Assembly: GCF_000768315.1 (NCBI RefSeq)
Contig: NZ_AQQX01000001.1
Coordinates: 1 to 64,000 of the forward strand
Length of the DNA: 64,000 nt
Direction: 5' to 3'
DNA from: Pseudooceanicola atlanticus
Lineage (GTDB): Bacteria > Pseudomonadota > Alphaproteobacteria > Rhodobacterales > Rhodobacteraceae
Part shown: positions 56,691 through 64,000 of the stretch, piece by piece
How the letters are laid out: each line of letters begins with the position of its first letter
Numbering within the stretch: position 1 is the stretch's first letter
Notes under the pieces: generated by a model
The model's database searches: none
What the model saw: the letters and a program-made list of their open reading frames with translations, nothing else
Told to the model about the DNA's origin: nothing
Made by a program: the position numbers and the translations under genes

Positions 56691-57674
56691 ATGTCCAAGC
56701 TTGTCACCATCATTGGCGGTTCCGGCTTCCTGGGACGGTATATTGCCCGGCGCATGGCCATGCATGGCTGGCGCGTCCGTGTCGCGACTCGCCGCCCCAA
56801 CGATTCCATGTTCGTGCGCACCTATGGTGTGGTCGGCCAGGTCGAGCCGGTCTTCTGCAATATCCGTGATGACGACAGTGTCCGCGACGTGCTGCGCGGG
56901 GCCGATGTGGTTGTCAATTGCGCGGGTATTCTGACCGAGAGCGGCAAGAACAAGTTCGACGCCGTGATCTCGGACGGGGCTGGCCGCGTCGCCCGCATCG
57001 CCGCGGAGCTGGGTCTGGAGCAGATGGTGCAGATCTCGGCCATCGGCGCGGATGCCGAAGCCGAGAGCGAATATGCCCGCTGCAAGGCCGAAGGCGAGGC
57101 GCTGGTGCTGGAGCATATGCCCGGCGCGATGATCCTGCGCCCGTCGATCATGTTCGGGCCCGAGGACGAGTTCTTCAACCGCTTCGCCAACATGACGAAA
57201 TTCGGCCCGGTCCTGCCGATGGTCGGCGGATCGACCAGGTTCCAGCCGGTCTATGTCGATGACGTTGCTGCCGCGGCCGAGAAGGGCGTTCTGGGCACCG
57301 CGCCTGGCGGGGTCTACGAACTGGGCGGCCCCGATGTCGCCACGTTCCGCGAGCTGATGCAGGAGATGCTGGGCGTGATCCAGCGCCGCCGCCTGCTGAT
57401 CAACATGCCGTACTGGGCCGCCGGGCTGATGGCCTCGGGCCTGAATGTCGCGCAGTTCCTGTCGCTGGGCCTGTTCCACAATGGCGTGCTGACCCATGAC
57501 CAGATCGCCAACCTGAAGGTCGACAATGTCGTCGCCGATGACGCGAAGGGCCTGTCCGATCTGGGGATTACCCCGACCGCGACCGAAGCGGTCCTGCCCG
57601 ATTACCTGTGGCGCTTCCGCCCGTCGGGCCAGTATGCGGCGATCAAGGATTCCGCGCGCAACCTGCGCACCTGA
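56691..57674 (+). CDS. NDUFA9-like NAD(P)-binding protein (complex I-associated SDR)
   Basis: 327 residues. An extended-SDR Rossmann start VTIIGGSGFLGRYIARRMA is followed by VNCAGILTESGKNKFDAV and SEYARCKAEGEALV, where YxxxK is present. The RPSIMFGPEDEFFNRFANM segment is characteristic of the NDUFA9 / complex I 39-kDa-like group of alphaproteobacteria. Probable role: a NADPH-binding accessory of respiratory complex I or a related quinone-linked function. It stands alone between tRNA-Leu and the convergent uppP. Confidence 0.87.
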   Translation: MSKLVTIIGGSGFLGRYIARRMAMHGWRVRVATRRPNDSMFVRTYGVVGQVEPVFCNIRDDDSVRDVLRGADVVVNCAGILTESGKNKFDAVISDGAGRVARIAAELGLEQMVQISAIGADAEAESEYARCKAEGEALVLEHMPGAMILRPSIMFGPEDEFFNRFANMTKFGPVLPMVGGSTRFQPVYVDDVAAAAEKGVLGTAPGGVYELGGPDVATFRELMQEMLGVIQRRRLLINMPYWAAGLMASGLNVAQFLSLGLFHNGVLTHDQIANLKVDNVVADDAKGLSDLGITPTATEAVLPDYLWRFRPSGQYAAIKDSARNLRT

Positions 57675-57695
57675 TTTGGTTGGTGGGTCAGGGCC

Positions 57696-58499
57696 TTAGG
57701 GCCAGGCCCACCAGATCAACCCGATTCCCAGCACGACCCGGTAGATCACGTAGGGCGTGAAGCTGACCGAGCGCAGCAGGCGCATCATCAGCGTCAGGGC
57801 CAGAAGCGCCGAGGCAAAGGCGAAGGCGGCCGCGATCGCGCCGTCCTTCGCGGCAGAGGCATCGGCGGTCTGGATCACCTCGGCCCCCAGCAGCACGGCG
57901 CTGGCAATGATCACCGGAATCGACATCAGCATCGACACCTTGGCGGCATCTGCGCGCTTGTAGCCCAGGAACCGCGCGCCGGTGATGGTGATGCCGGACC
58001 GCGACGTGCCGGGGATCAGGGCGATGGCCTGGAACAGACCCAGCAGCCAGGCCTCGCGCAGGGACCACTCCGTTGCCTCTTTTTCCGTCGGGCTGCGCTG
58101 ATCGGCCCACCACAGGACCAGGCCGAACAGCAGCATCGTCCAACCTATCACCATGGCCGAGCGCATGGCGTCGTCCAGCCCCGTGACCTTGAGGACAAGG
58201 CCGAACAGGATGGCGGGGATCGTCGCGATTATCAGCAGGAAGGCCAGCCGCGCGCCGGGCGTGTCGATCCGCCCGGTCAGCAGGCGGGGCAGGCCGGCCA
58301 CCGCGACGGCAACGTCCCGCCAGAAATAGAGAATCACGGCGCCCAGCGTTCCCAGATGCACGGCGACATCGATAACCTGACCCTGATCCGGCAATGCGGT
58401 AAGCTGGGGAAGAAGAATCAGGTGCCCGGAAGAGGAGATCGGCAGGAACTCCGTCACGCCCTGGATCACGGCCAGCAGAAAGAGTTGGAACAGGGTCAT
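57696..58499 (-). CDS. uppP: undecaprenyl-diphosphatase (UppP/BacA)
   Basis: 267 residues with about eight membrane segments. Signature motifs are QGVTEFLPISSSGHL and the later LIPGTSRSGITITGARFLG. It dephosphorylates undecaprenyl diphosphate, recycling the lipid carrier for peptidoglycan and surface polysaccharide. The ATG at 58499 follows AAAGGTGG and gives the family N-terminus; the frame runs open to 58691. Confidence 0.95.
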   Translation of the reverse strand: MTLFQLFLLAVIQGVTEFLPISSSGHLILLPQLTALPDQGQVIDVAVHLGTLGAVILYFWRDVAVAVAGLPRLLTGRIDTPGARLAFLLIIATIPAILFGLVLKVTGLDDAMRSAMVIGWTMLLFGLVLWWADQRSPTEKEATEWSLREAWLLGLFQAIALIPGTSRSGITITGARFLGYKRADAAKVSMLMSIPVIIASAVLLGAEVIQTADASAAKDGAIAAAFAFASALLALTLMMRLLRSVSFTPYVIYRVVLGIGLIWWAWP

Positions 58500-58561
58500 G
58501 GGCCACCTTTGACACGTCGTCCCCGGTTTAAGCTCTTGTTCGGATTTGGAAAGAGGAATGA

Positions 58562-58580
58562 TACGTCCGATACGGACATA
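58562..58580. promoter_or_regulatory. quasi-palindrome in the uppP-gltD intergenic region
   Basis: TACGTCCG-ATA-CGGACATA is an inverted repeat with one mismatch, located between divergent uppP and gltD. An operator is possible, but no partner regulator is evident. Confidence 0.3.
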
Positions 58581-58716
58581 AATTTCGGGATTTCCTGACG
58601 CGAGAGGTCGGAAAAGCGGAGGGCGAACGACAATAAGGTCAGCTATTATGACTTTTCTTTTGAAAACGGATCGCTTATGAACCGGCAACACTCAATTTGA
58701 CCGAGGGGTTTGCAGC

Positions 58717-60195
58717 GTGGCCAAGCAACCGATGCTGAAATTCGTAGACGTGCAGCGCGATATGCCGACCAAGCGGGAGGCAGAAGAGCGCAACAAGGAT
58801 TTCCACGAGATTTACGCGGAGTACGCCAAGGCCAAGGCCGAAGAGCAGGCCAGCCGCTGTTCGCAATGTGGCGTGCCCTATTGCCAGAGCCACTGCCCGC
58901 TGCACAACAACATCCCCGACTGGTTGCGCCTGACTGCCACCGGTCGCCTGGAAGAGGCCTATGCGATCAGCCAGGCCACCAATACCTTCCCCGAGATCTG
59001 CGGCCGCATCTGCCCGCAGGACCGTCTGTGCGAAGGCAATTGCGTGATCGAACAATCCGGCCACGGCACCGTCACCATCGGCGCGGTCGAGAAATACATC
59101 ACCGACACCGCCTGGGAAGAAGGCTGGGTCAAGCCGGTCACCCCCGCGGTGGAGCGCAAGGAAAGCGTTGGCATCATCGGTGCCGGCCCCGGCGGCCTGG
59201 CTGCCGCGGACATGCTGCGCCGTGCCGGTGTGCAGGTCACCGTCTATGACCGCTACGACCGTGGCGGCGGGCTGCTGACCTACGGCATCCCCGGCTTCAA
59301 GCTGGAGAAGGACGTCGTGATGCGGCGGATCGAACAGCTGGAACAATCCGGTGTCAGCTTTGTCATGAACTGCAATGTCGGCGACGATATCTCTTTCGAG
59401 GAACTGCGCGGCAAGCATGACGCCGTGCTGATCGCCACCGGTGTCTACAAGACCCGCGAACTGACCCAGCCGGGCGCAGAGGCCGGCGGCATCGTCCGCG
59501 CCATCGACTACCTGACCGCGTCCAACAAGGTCAGCTTTGGCGATACGGTCGCCGAGTATGACAGCGGAGAGCTGAACGCCGAGGGCAAGAAGGTCGTCGT
59601 CATCGGCGGTGGCGACACCGCGATGGATTGCGTTCGCACCGCCATCCGCCAAGGCGCGGAATCGGTGAAGTGCCTGTATCGCCGGGACCGGGCCAACATG
59701 CCCGGGTCGCAGCGCGAGGTCGCCAATGCCGAGGAAGAAGGCGTTGATTTCGTGTGGCTTTCCAACCCGAGCGGGTTCACCGGCGATCCCAAGGTCAGCG
59801 ACATCAACGACCCCAAGACCACCGCGGCGGGCCGTGTGCGCACCGTTCAGATCCAGAAGATGCGCCTGGGCGCGCCGGACGCGTCGGGCCGTCAGAGCCC
59901 CGAGGTGATCGAGGGTGCGGATTACGACGAGGATACGGACCTGGTCATCAAGGCGCTGGGCTTCGAACCCGAAGACCTGCCGACTCTCTGGGGGCAGCCG
60001 GACCTGGCCGTGACCCGCTGGGGCACCATCCGCGCCGATTTCGGCACCGGCAAGACCAGCCTCGACGGCGTCTACGCGGTGGGGGACATCGTGCGCGGTG
60101 CCTCCCTCGTGGTCTGGGCGATCCGCGACGGGCGCGATTGCGCCGCCGCGATGCTGGAAGACTTCAACGCCAAGGCCTCGGTCGCGGCGGAGTAA
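58717..60195 (+). CDS. gltD: glutamate synthase small subunit
   Basis: 492 residues. An N-terminal Fe-S segment with CSQCGVPYCQSHCPLHNN and CGRICPQDRLCEGNC is followed by an FAD-binding GIIGAGPGGLAAADMLRR, TYGIPGFKLEKDVV, and an NADPH-binding VVVIGGGDTAMDCVRTA. It supplies electrons from NADPH to GltB for glutamate formation from glutamine and 2-oxoglutarate. The start is GTG at 58717, giving the expected MAKxPMLKF opening. gltB is 1.8 kb downstream, separated by three small genes. Confidence 0.96.
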   Translation: MAKQPMLKFVDVQRDMPTKREAEERNKDFHEIYAEYAKAKAEEQASRCSQCGVPYCQSHCPLHNNIPDWLRLTATGRLEEAYAISQATNTFPEICGRICPQDRLCEGNCVIEQSGHGTVTIGAVEKYITDTAWEEGWVKPVTPAVERKESVGIIGAGPGGLAAADMLRRAGVQVTVYDRYDRGGGLLTYGIPGFKLEKDVVMRRIEQLEQSGVSFVMNCNVGDDISFEELRGKHDAVLIATGVYKTRELTQPGAEAGGIVRAIDYLTASNKVSFGDTVAEYDSGELNAEGKKVVVIGGGDTAMDCVRTAIRQGAESVKCLYRRDRANMPGSQREVANAEEEGVDFVWLSNPSGFTGDPKVSDINDPKTTAAGRVRTVQIQKMRLGAPDASGRQSPEVIEGADYDEDTDLVIKALGFEPEDLPTLWGQPDLAVTRWGTIRADFGTGKTSLDGVYAVGDIVRGASLVVWAIRDGRDCAAAMLEDFNAKASVAAE

Positions 60196-60211
60196 AGGCA
60201 CCGTACGCCAC

Positions 60212-60255
60212 GTCGGTATCGTGTCGGTATCACGTCGGTGTTGCGTCGGTTGGAT
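60212..60255 (+). repeat. four tandem 11-bp repeats, copy 2 of a dispersed array
   Basis: Units with period exactly 11: GTCGGTATCGT, GTCGGTATCAC, GTCGGTGTTGC, GTCGGTTGGAT. It shares core and period with the array at 35257-35300. It begins 16 bases after the gltD stop. Confidence 0.85.
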
Positions 60256-60328
60256 TTGATAGGCGCGGGGCAGAGCCGCCCCGCCCGGTCCGCAAAAGGT
60301 AAGGGCCGGTTACCTATTGGAGCAAGAC

Positions 60329-60772
60329 ATGAGCAAGACGAAGACAGGACAATGCATGTGCGGCGCGGTGACCTTCACCGTCGCCAATGCGCCCGCGTCC
60401 TTCGGCGCGTGCCATTGCGAGACCTGCCGCCGCTGGACCGGATCGGCCCTGATGGGGTTCAACGTGCCGGAAACCGACATCACCTGGAAGGGCGAGGCGC
60501 ATATCAAGACGCTGCAAAGCTCGGACTGGGCGGAGCGGGCCTGGTGCCAGCGCTGCGGATCGTCGCTCTATTACCGGATGACGGTGGACGGGCCGATGGC
60601 GGGCAGCGTGCAGATCTCGCTGGGGCTGCTGGATGACCTGTCGGGCATGACCTTCGATCACGAGCTGTTCGTGGATTGCCAGCCCGATGCGATTTCCTAT
60701 GCGGGCGAGGGGCGCGACGTCATGACCCGCGCCGAAGTGTTCGAGAAATACGGATCGGGGGACGACCTATGA
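60329..60772 (+). CDS. GFA (CENP-V/GFA) family zinc protein, copy 1
   Basis: 147 residues. Zinc-ligand cysteines are arranged as GQCMCGAV, ACHCETCRRWTG and AWCQRCGSSLYY, the pattern of the glutathione-dependent formaldehyde-activating (GFA) fold. Most family members have no proven substrate. GGAGC precedes the ATG at 60329. Its stop overlaps the start of a second GFA gene. Confidence 0.9.
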   Translation: MSKTKTGQCMCGAVTFTVANAPASFGACHCETCRRWTGSALMGFNVPETDITWKGEAHIKTLQSSDWAERAWCQRCGSSLYYRMTVDGPMAGSVQISLGLLDDLSGMTFDHELFVDCQPDAISYAGEGRDVMTRAEVFEKYGSGDDL

Positions 60773-61230
60773 CGGCGCCGGGCGAAAAGACGGGCGGCTG
60801 CCATTGCGGCGCGGTGCGTTTCACCGCGCGGGACGTGCCAGATACGGCCAGCATCTGCCATTGCAAGATGTGCCGCCGCTGGACCGGGTCGGCCCTGGTC
60901 GGCGTGTCGCTGCCCGAGGGCAATGTCACCTGGGAGGGCGAGGCCCATATCAAGACGCTGCAATCGACCCGCTGGGCGGAGCGCGCCTGGTGCCAGCGCT
61001 GCGGATCGCATCTGTGGTTCCGCGTGACCCTGGCCAGCGCGTTTTCCGGCGAGGTCGAGATCCCGCTGGGCCTGTTCGACGAGCCCGACGGCTTTGTCGT
61101 GACCAGCGAGATCTACATCGACAAGAAGCCCGACGCCTATGCCTTTGACGGGGCCGACACCCGCACGCAGATGACGCGCGCGGAATGCGTCGCCAAGTTT
61201 TCTGTCCTTGGGGAGGACGAGGCGGAGTGA
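60769..61230 (+). CDS. GFA (CENP-V/GFA) family zinc protein, copy 2
   Basis: 153 residues. It is a clear tandem duplicate of the preceding gene, sharing CRRWTGSAL, TWxGEAHIKTLQS and WAERAWCQRCGS. Zinc-binding cysteines lie in GGCHCGAV, ICHCKMC and CQRCG. It starts inside the stop of copy 1 (ATGA) and its own stop is overlapped by the next gene (GTGA), so the three are translationally coupled. Confidence 0.9.
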   Translation: MTAPGEKTGGCHCGAVRFTARDVPDTASICHCKMCRRWTGSALVGVSLPEGNVTWEGEAHIKTLQSTRWAERAWCQRCGSHLWFRVTLASAFSGEVEIPLGLFDEPDGFVVTSEIYIDKKPDAYAFDGADTRTQMTRAECVAKFSVLGEDEAE

Positions 61231-61979
61231 GCGAGGCCCTGGACATCAAGCTGGTGCAGGACACCGAGATGCTGCGCGTCTGGCTGTATCGCGGCGCAAG
61301 CCGGCGGCTGGTCGTCAGCTTTTCCCCGACCTGCGCGCCGGGCGAAGAGCCGGGATACGACCTGGCCGCCGCCGCAACGCGGGATGGGCAGGACAACGCG
61401 CTGTTCATTGCCGACAAGACCAACAGCTGGCTGAACGCGCCGGGCCTGATCGAGGAAATCGTGCAATGGGTCGAGGCGTACAAGATCGCCTCGGACGCGA
61501 CCGAGATCATGACGCTGGGCCAGTCGATGGGCGGTTTCATGGCGCTGGCCATGCCGAAATTCATGCCGGTCGACAGCGCGGTGGCCTTTGCGCCGCAATT
61601 CTCCGTCCACCCCGAGGAGGTGCCGGAGGAAAGCCGCTGGGCCATGTACCGGCGCAAGATCTCCCAGTTCCGGATCCGCAGCCTGGACGACACGCTGGTC
61701 GACAATGTCGCCTATTTCGCCCTGCACGATTATTCCGAGGACGAGGCGCCGCAGCGCGACCGGTTCCCGAACCGCGATAACCTGACCCACCTGATCCTGC
61801 CCGATGCGGGCGAGAACGTGCCGCAGGATCTGCGCCGCAAGGGTCTGCTGGGTGAAGTGGTCGAATGGGGGTTCCAGAACCGCCCCCGCAAGATGCGCCT
61901 GTCCCTGGCGCCCCTGAATGTTTTCCGCCGTCACCTGGACGGTGAACCCGAATTCCCCGGCAGCACGCAATCTGCGTGA
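61227..61979 (+). CDS. alpha/beta hydrolase-like protein
   Basis: 250 residues. The best motif is LGQSMGGFMALAM, a GxSxGG nucleophile elbow, after a strand-helix pattern RLVVSFSPTCAPG. An acid and a histidine cannot be placed with confidence, so an enzyme is probable but not proved. The GTG start at 61227 overlaps the GFA copy 2 stop and has GGGAGG upstream. Third gene of the set lying between gltD and gltB. Confidence 0.65.
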   Translation: MSEALDIKLVQDTEMLRVWLYRGASRRLVVSFSPTCAPGEEPGYDLAAAATRDGQDNALFIADKTNSWLNAPGLIEEIVQWVEAYKIASDATEIMTLGQSMGGFMALAMPKFMPVDSAVAFAPQFSVHPEEVPEESRWAMYRRKISQFRIRSLDDTLVDNVAYFALHDYSEDEAPQRDRFPNRDNLTHLILPDAGENVPQDLRRKGLLGEVVEWGFQNRPRKMRLSLAPLNVFRRHLDGEPEFPGSTQSA

Positions 61980-62018
61980 TCCGGGGCTTAGATGCCACTC
62001 TGGCCAAGGAGATGTGAC

Positions 62019-64000
62019 ATGACGAAATACGATGCAGACTGGGCCCGCGCCGAGGAAGCGAAGCGCAAGTGGATGGCCGAGAACGGCATGTATTCCGAGG
62101 AGGAAGAGCATTCCTCCTGCGGGGTCGGGCTGGTCGTGTCCATCGACGGCAAGAAAAGCCGCAAGGTCGTGGAGGCCGGGATCAAGGCGCTGAAGGCGAT
62201 CTGGCACCGCGGGGCCGTCGATGCCGACGGCAAGACCGGCGACGGCGCCGGCATCCACGTGCAGATCCCCGTGCCCTTCTTCTACGACCAGATCAAGCGC
62301 ACCGGCCACGAGCCCCGCACCGGAGAGCTGATGGCCGTGGGCCAGGTCTTCCTGCCGCGCACGGATTTCGGCGCCCAGGAAACCTGCCGGACCATCGTCG
62401 AGGCCGAAGTGCTGCGGATGGGGTACTATATCTACGGCTGGCGCCATGTGCCGGTGGATATCGAATGCCTGGGTGAAAAGGCCAACGCGACCCGTCCCGA
62501 GATCGAGCAGATCCTGATCTCGAACTCCAAGGGCGTGGACGAGGAGCAGTTCGAGCGCGAGCTTTACGTGATCCGCCGCCGCATCGAAAAGGCCGTGGCC
62601 GCCGCGCAGATCGACGGGCTGTACATCGCGTCGCTGAGCTGCCGGTCGATCATCTACAAGGGCATGATGCTGGCGGAACAGGTCGCGGTCTTCTACCCGG
62701 ACCTGCAGGACGAACGCTTTGAATCGGCCTTTGCCGTCTATCACCAGCGTTATTCCACCAACACCTTCCCGCAATGGTGGCTGGCCCAGCCGTTCCGCAT
62801 GCTGGCCCATAACGGCGAGATCAACACGATCAAGGGCAACATCAACTGGATGAAGAGCCACGAGATCCGCATGGCCTCGGGCACGTTCGGGGACCTGGCG
62901 GAAGACATCAAGCCGATCATCCCGTCGGGCTCCTCGGACAGTGCTGCGCTGGACGCGGTGTTCGAGGTGCTGGTGCGCGCGGGCCGGTCTGCGCCGATGG
63001 CCAAGACGATGCTGGTGCCGGAAAGCTGGTCCAAGCAGGCCACGGAACTGCCGCAGGCCTGGCGCGACATGTACAATTACTGCAACGGCGTGATGGAGCC
63101 GTGGGACGGCCCCGCCGCGCTGGCCATGACCGATGGCCGCTGGGTCTGTGGTGGCCTGGACCGGAACGGCCTGCGCCCGATGCGCTATGTCGTGACCGGC
63201 GATGGCCTGCTGATCGCCGGGTCCGAGGCCGGCATGGTGCCGTCGAACGAAGGCACGGTGCGCGAAAAGGGCGCGCTGGGTCCGGGGCAGCTGATCGCCG
63301 TCGATATGAAAGAGGGCAAGCTGTACCACGACAAGGAGATCAAGGATAAGCTCTCCGCGTCGCAGCCGTTCGGTGAATGGGTCGGCAAGATCAACGACCT
63401 GGAAGACGAGCTGTCCAAGGTCGAGGAAAAGCCGATCTACGAGGGTGCGGAACTGCGCAAGCGGCAGATCGCGGCCGGGCTGACCATCGAGGACCTGGAA
63501 CAGGTGCTTGCGCCGATGGCCGAGGACGGGAAAGAGCCGCTGGCCTCGATGGGCGACGACACGCCGTCCGCCGTTCTGTCCAACAAGTACCGCAACCTGT
63601 CGCATTACTTCCGCCAGAACTTCAGCCAGGTGACGAACCCGCCGATCGACAGCCTGCGCGAATTCCGCGTCATGTCGCTGAAGACCCGGTTCGGCAACCT
63701 GAAGAACGTGCTGGACGAGTCGTCCTCCCAGACCGAGATCTTCGTGCTGGACAGCCCCTTCGTGGCCAATGCCCAGTTTGAAGAGCTGAAGCAGCATTTC
63801 AACGCGGGCCTGAGCGAGATCGACTGTACCTTCGACGTCGGGTCCGGACCGGATGCCCTGCGCCAGGCGCTGAACCGCATCCGTGCCGAGGCCGAAGAGG
63901 CCGTGCGTTCGGGCGGCGGCCACGTGATCCTGACCGACCAGAACCAGGGGCCGGGCAAGGTCGGCATGCCGATGATCCTGGCCACCAGCGCGGTGCATTC
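62019..64000 (+). CDS. gltB: glutamate synthase large subunit, 5' part (runs off the window)
   Basis: 660 codons are visible of a protein that normally has about 1,500 residues. A short propeptide precedes the glutamine-amidotransferase nucleophile Cys34 in HSSCGVGLVVSIDG. The class II amidotransferase domain continues with AVYHQRYSTNTFPQWW, MLAHNGEINTIKGN and SGSSDSAALD. The visible part ends in the central domain. GGAG is nine bases before the ATG. It hydrolyses glutamine and passes ammonia to the synthase site, working with GltD. Confidence 0.96.
   Translation, partial: MTKYDADWARAEEAKRKWMAENGMYSEEEEHSSCGVGLVVSIDGKKSRKVVEAGIKALKAIWHRGAVDADGKTGDGAGIHVQIPVPFFYDQIKRTGHEPRTGELMAVGQVFLPRTDFGAQETCRTIVEAEVLRMGYYIYGWRHVPVDIECLGEKANATRPEIEQILISNSKGVDEEQFERELYVIRRRIEKAVAAAQIDGLYIASLSCRSIIYKGMMLAEQVAVFYPDLQDERFESAFAVYHQRYSTNTFPQWWLAQPFRMLAHNGEINTIKGNINWMKSHEIRMASGTFGDLAEDIKPIIPSGSSDSAALDAVFEVLVRAGRSAPMAKTMLVPESWSKQATELPQAWRDMYNYCNGVMEPWDGPAALAMTDGRWVCGGLDRNGLRPMRYVVTGDGLLIAGSEAGMVPSNEGTVREKGALGPGQLIAVDMKEGKLYHDKEIKDKLSASQPFGEWVGKINDLEDELSKVEEKPIYEGAELRKRQIAAGLTIEDLEQVLAPMAEDGKEPLASMGDDTPSAVLSNKYRNLSHYFRQNFSQVTNPPIDSLREFRVMSLKTRFGNLKNVLDESSSQTEIFVLDSPFVANAQFEELKQHFNAGLSEIDCTFDVGSGPDALRQALNRIRAEAEEAVRSGGGHVILTDQNQGPGKVGMPMILATSAVH

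Noticed and set aside
61137-63998. A 953-codon open frame on the minus strand
   Set aside because: It is antisense to gltB, whose amidotransferase motifs are intact. Its His/Gly/Arg/Val-rich composition is typical of the mirror frame of a GC-rich gene.

Overview
The window is a GC-rich chromosomal segment of an alphaproteobacterium, most likely a member of the Rhodobacteraceae (Roseobacter group). The reasons are an initiator tRNA close to a 5S rRNA end, the ubiB-ubiE-mutM-enoyl-CoA hydratase-rpsT-dnaA-dnaN-recF-gyrB housekeeping backbone, GANTC (CcrM-type) sites ahead of dnaA, tripartite tricarboxylate (TTT) and HAAT-type ABC transporters, several acyl-CoA dehydrogenase/ligase sets and gltD/gltB. 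I cannot name a genus from sequence alone.

Layout. 1-8450 is an accessory stretch: the last bases of a 5S rRNA, a glycosyltransferase, a predicted outer-membrane protein, tRNA-fMet, a decayed serine recombinase, a 1286-residue RTX-type secreted protein, a deleted IS3-family remnant and a small-molecule kinase-like gene. 8614-11646 carries a small secreted/membrane peptide facing a YjbF/YjbH exopolysaccharide pair. 11770-15959 holds ubiB, ubiE, mutM and an enoyl-CoA hydratase. 15962-24205 is a metabolic insertion ahead of rpsT: an alpha/beta hydrolase, an SDR, and a five-gene minus-strand operon (FAD oxidase, TctC, TctB, TctA, cytoplasmic sulfatase-family enzyme) facing an XRE-cupin regulator. 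24309-33563 is the replication block rpsT, dnaA, dnaN, recF, gyrB, interrupted by a secreted protein of unknown function, a VOC protein and a LysE exporter. cysG follows.

35432-56368 is a large acyl-CoA catabolic region: three acyl-CoA dehydrogenases, three acyl-CoA ligases, an IclR regulator, a complete livHMGF/J ABC importer, and a TetR-led fadA-fadJ-AMACR-enoyl-CoA hydratase operon. Together they could import a branched or carboxylated acid, load it on CoA, racemise 2-methyl branches and beta-oxidise it. A tRNA-Leu(CAG), an NDUFA9-like reductase and uppP follow. The window ends with gltD, two tandem GFA-family genes, a small hydrolase-like gene and the 5' part of gltB.

The signals I rate highest are non-coding: two distant arrays of an 11-bp repeat (35257-35300 and 60212-60255), a 33-bp element shared by two acyl-CoA promoters, a face-to-face promoter pair with a central palindrome between livH and the TetR gene, and a palindromic insertion-like element between livF and livG. 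The most interesting gene set is the TTT/oxidase/sulfatase operon. No CRISPR array, prophage or complete insertion sequence was seen.
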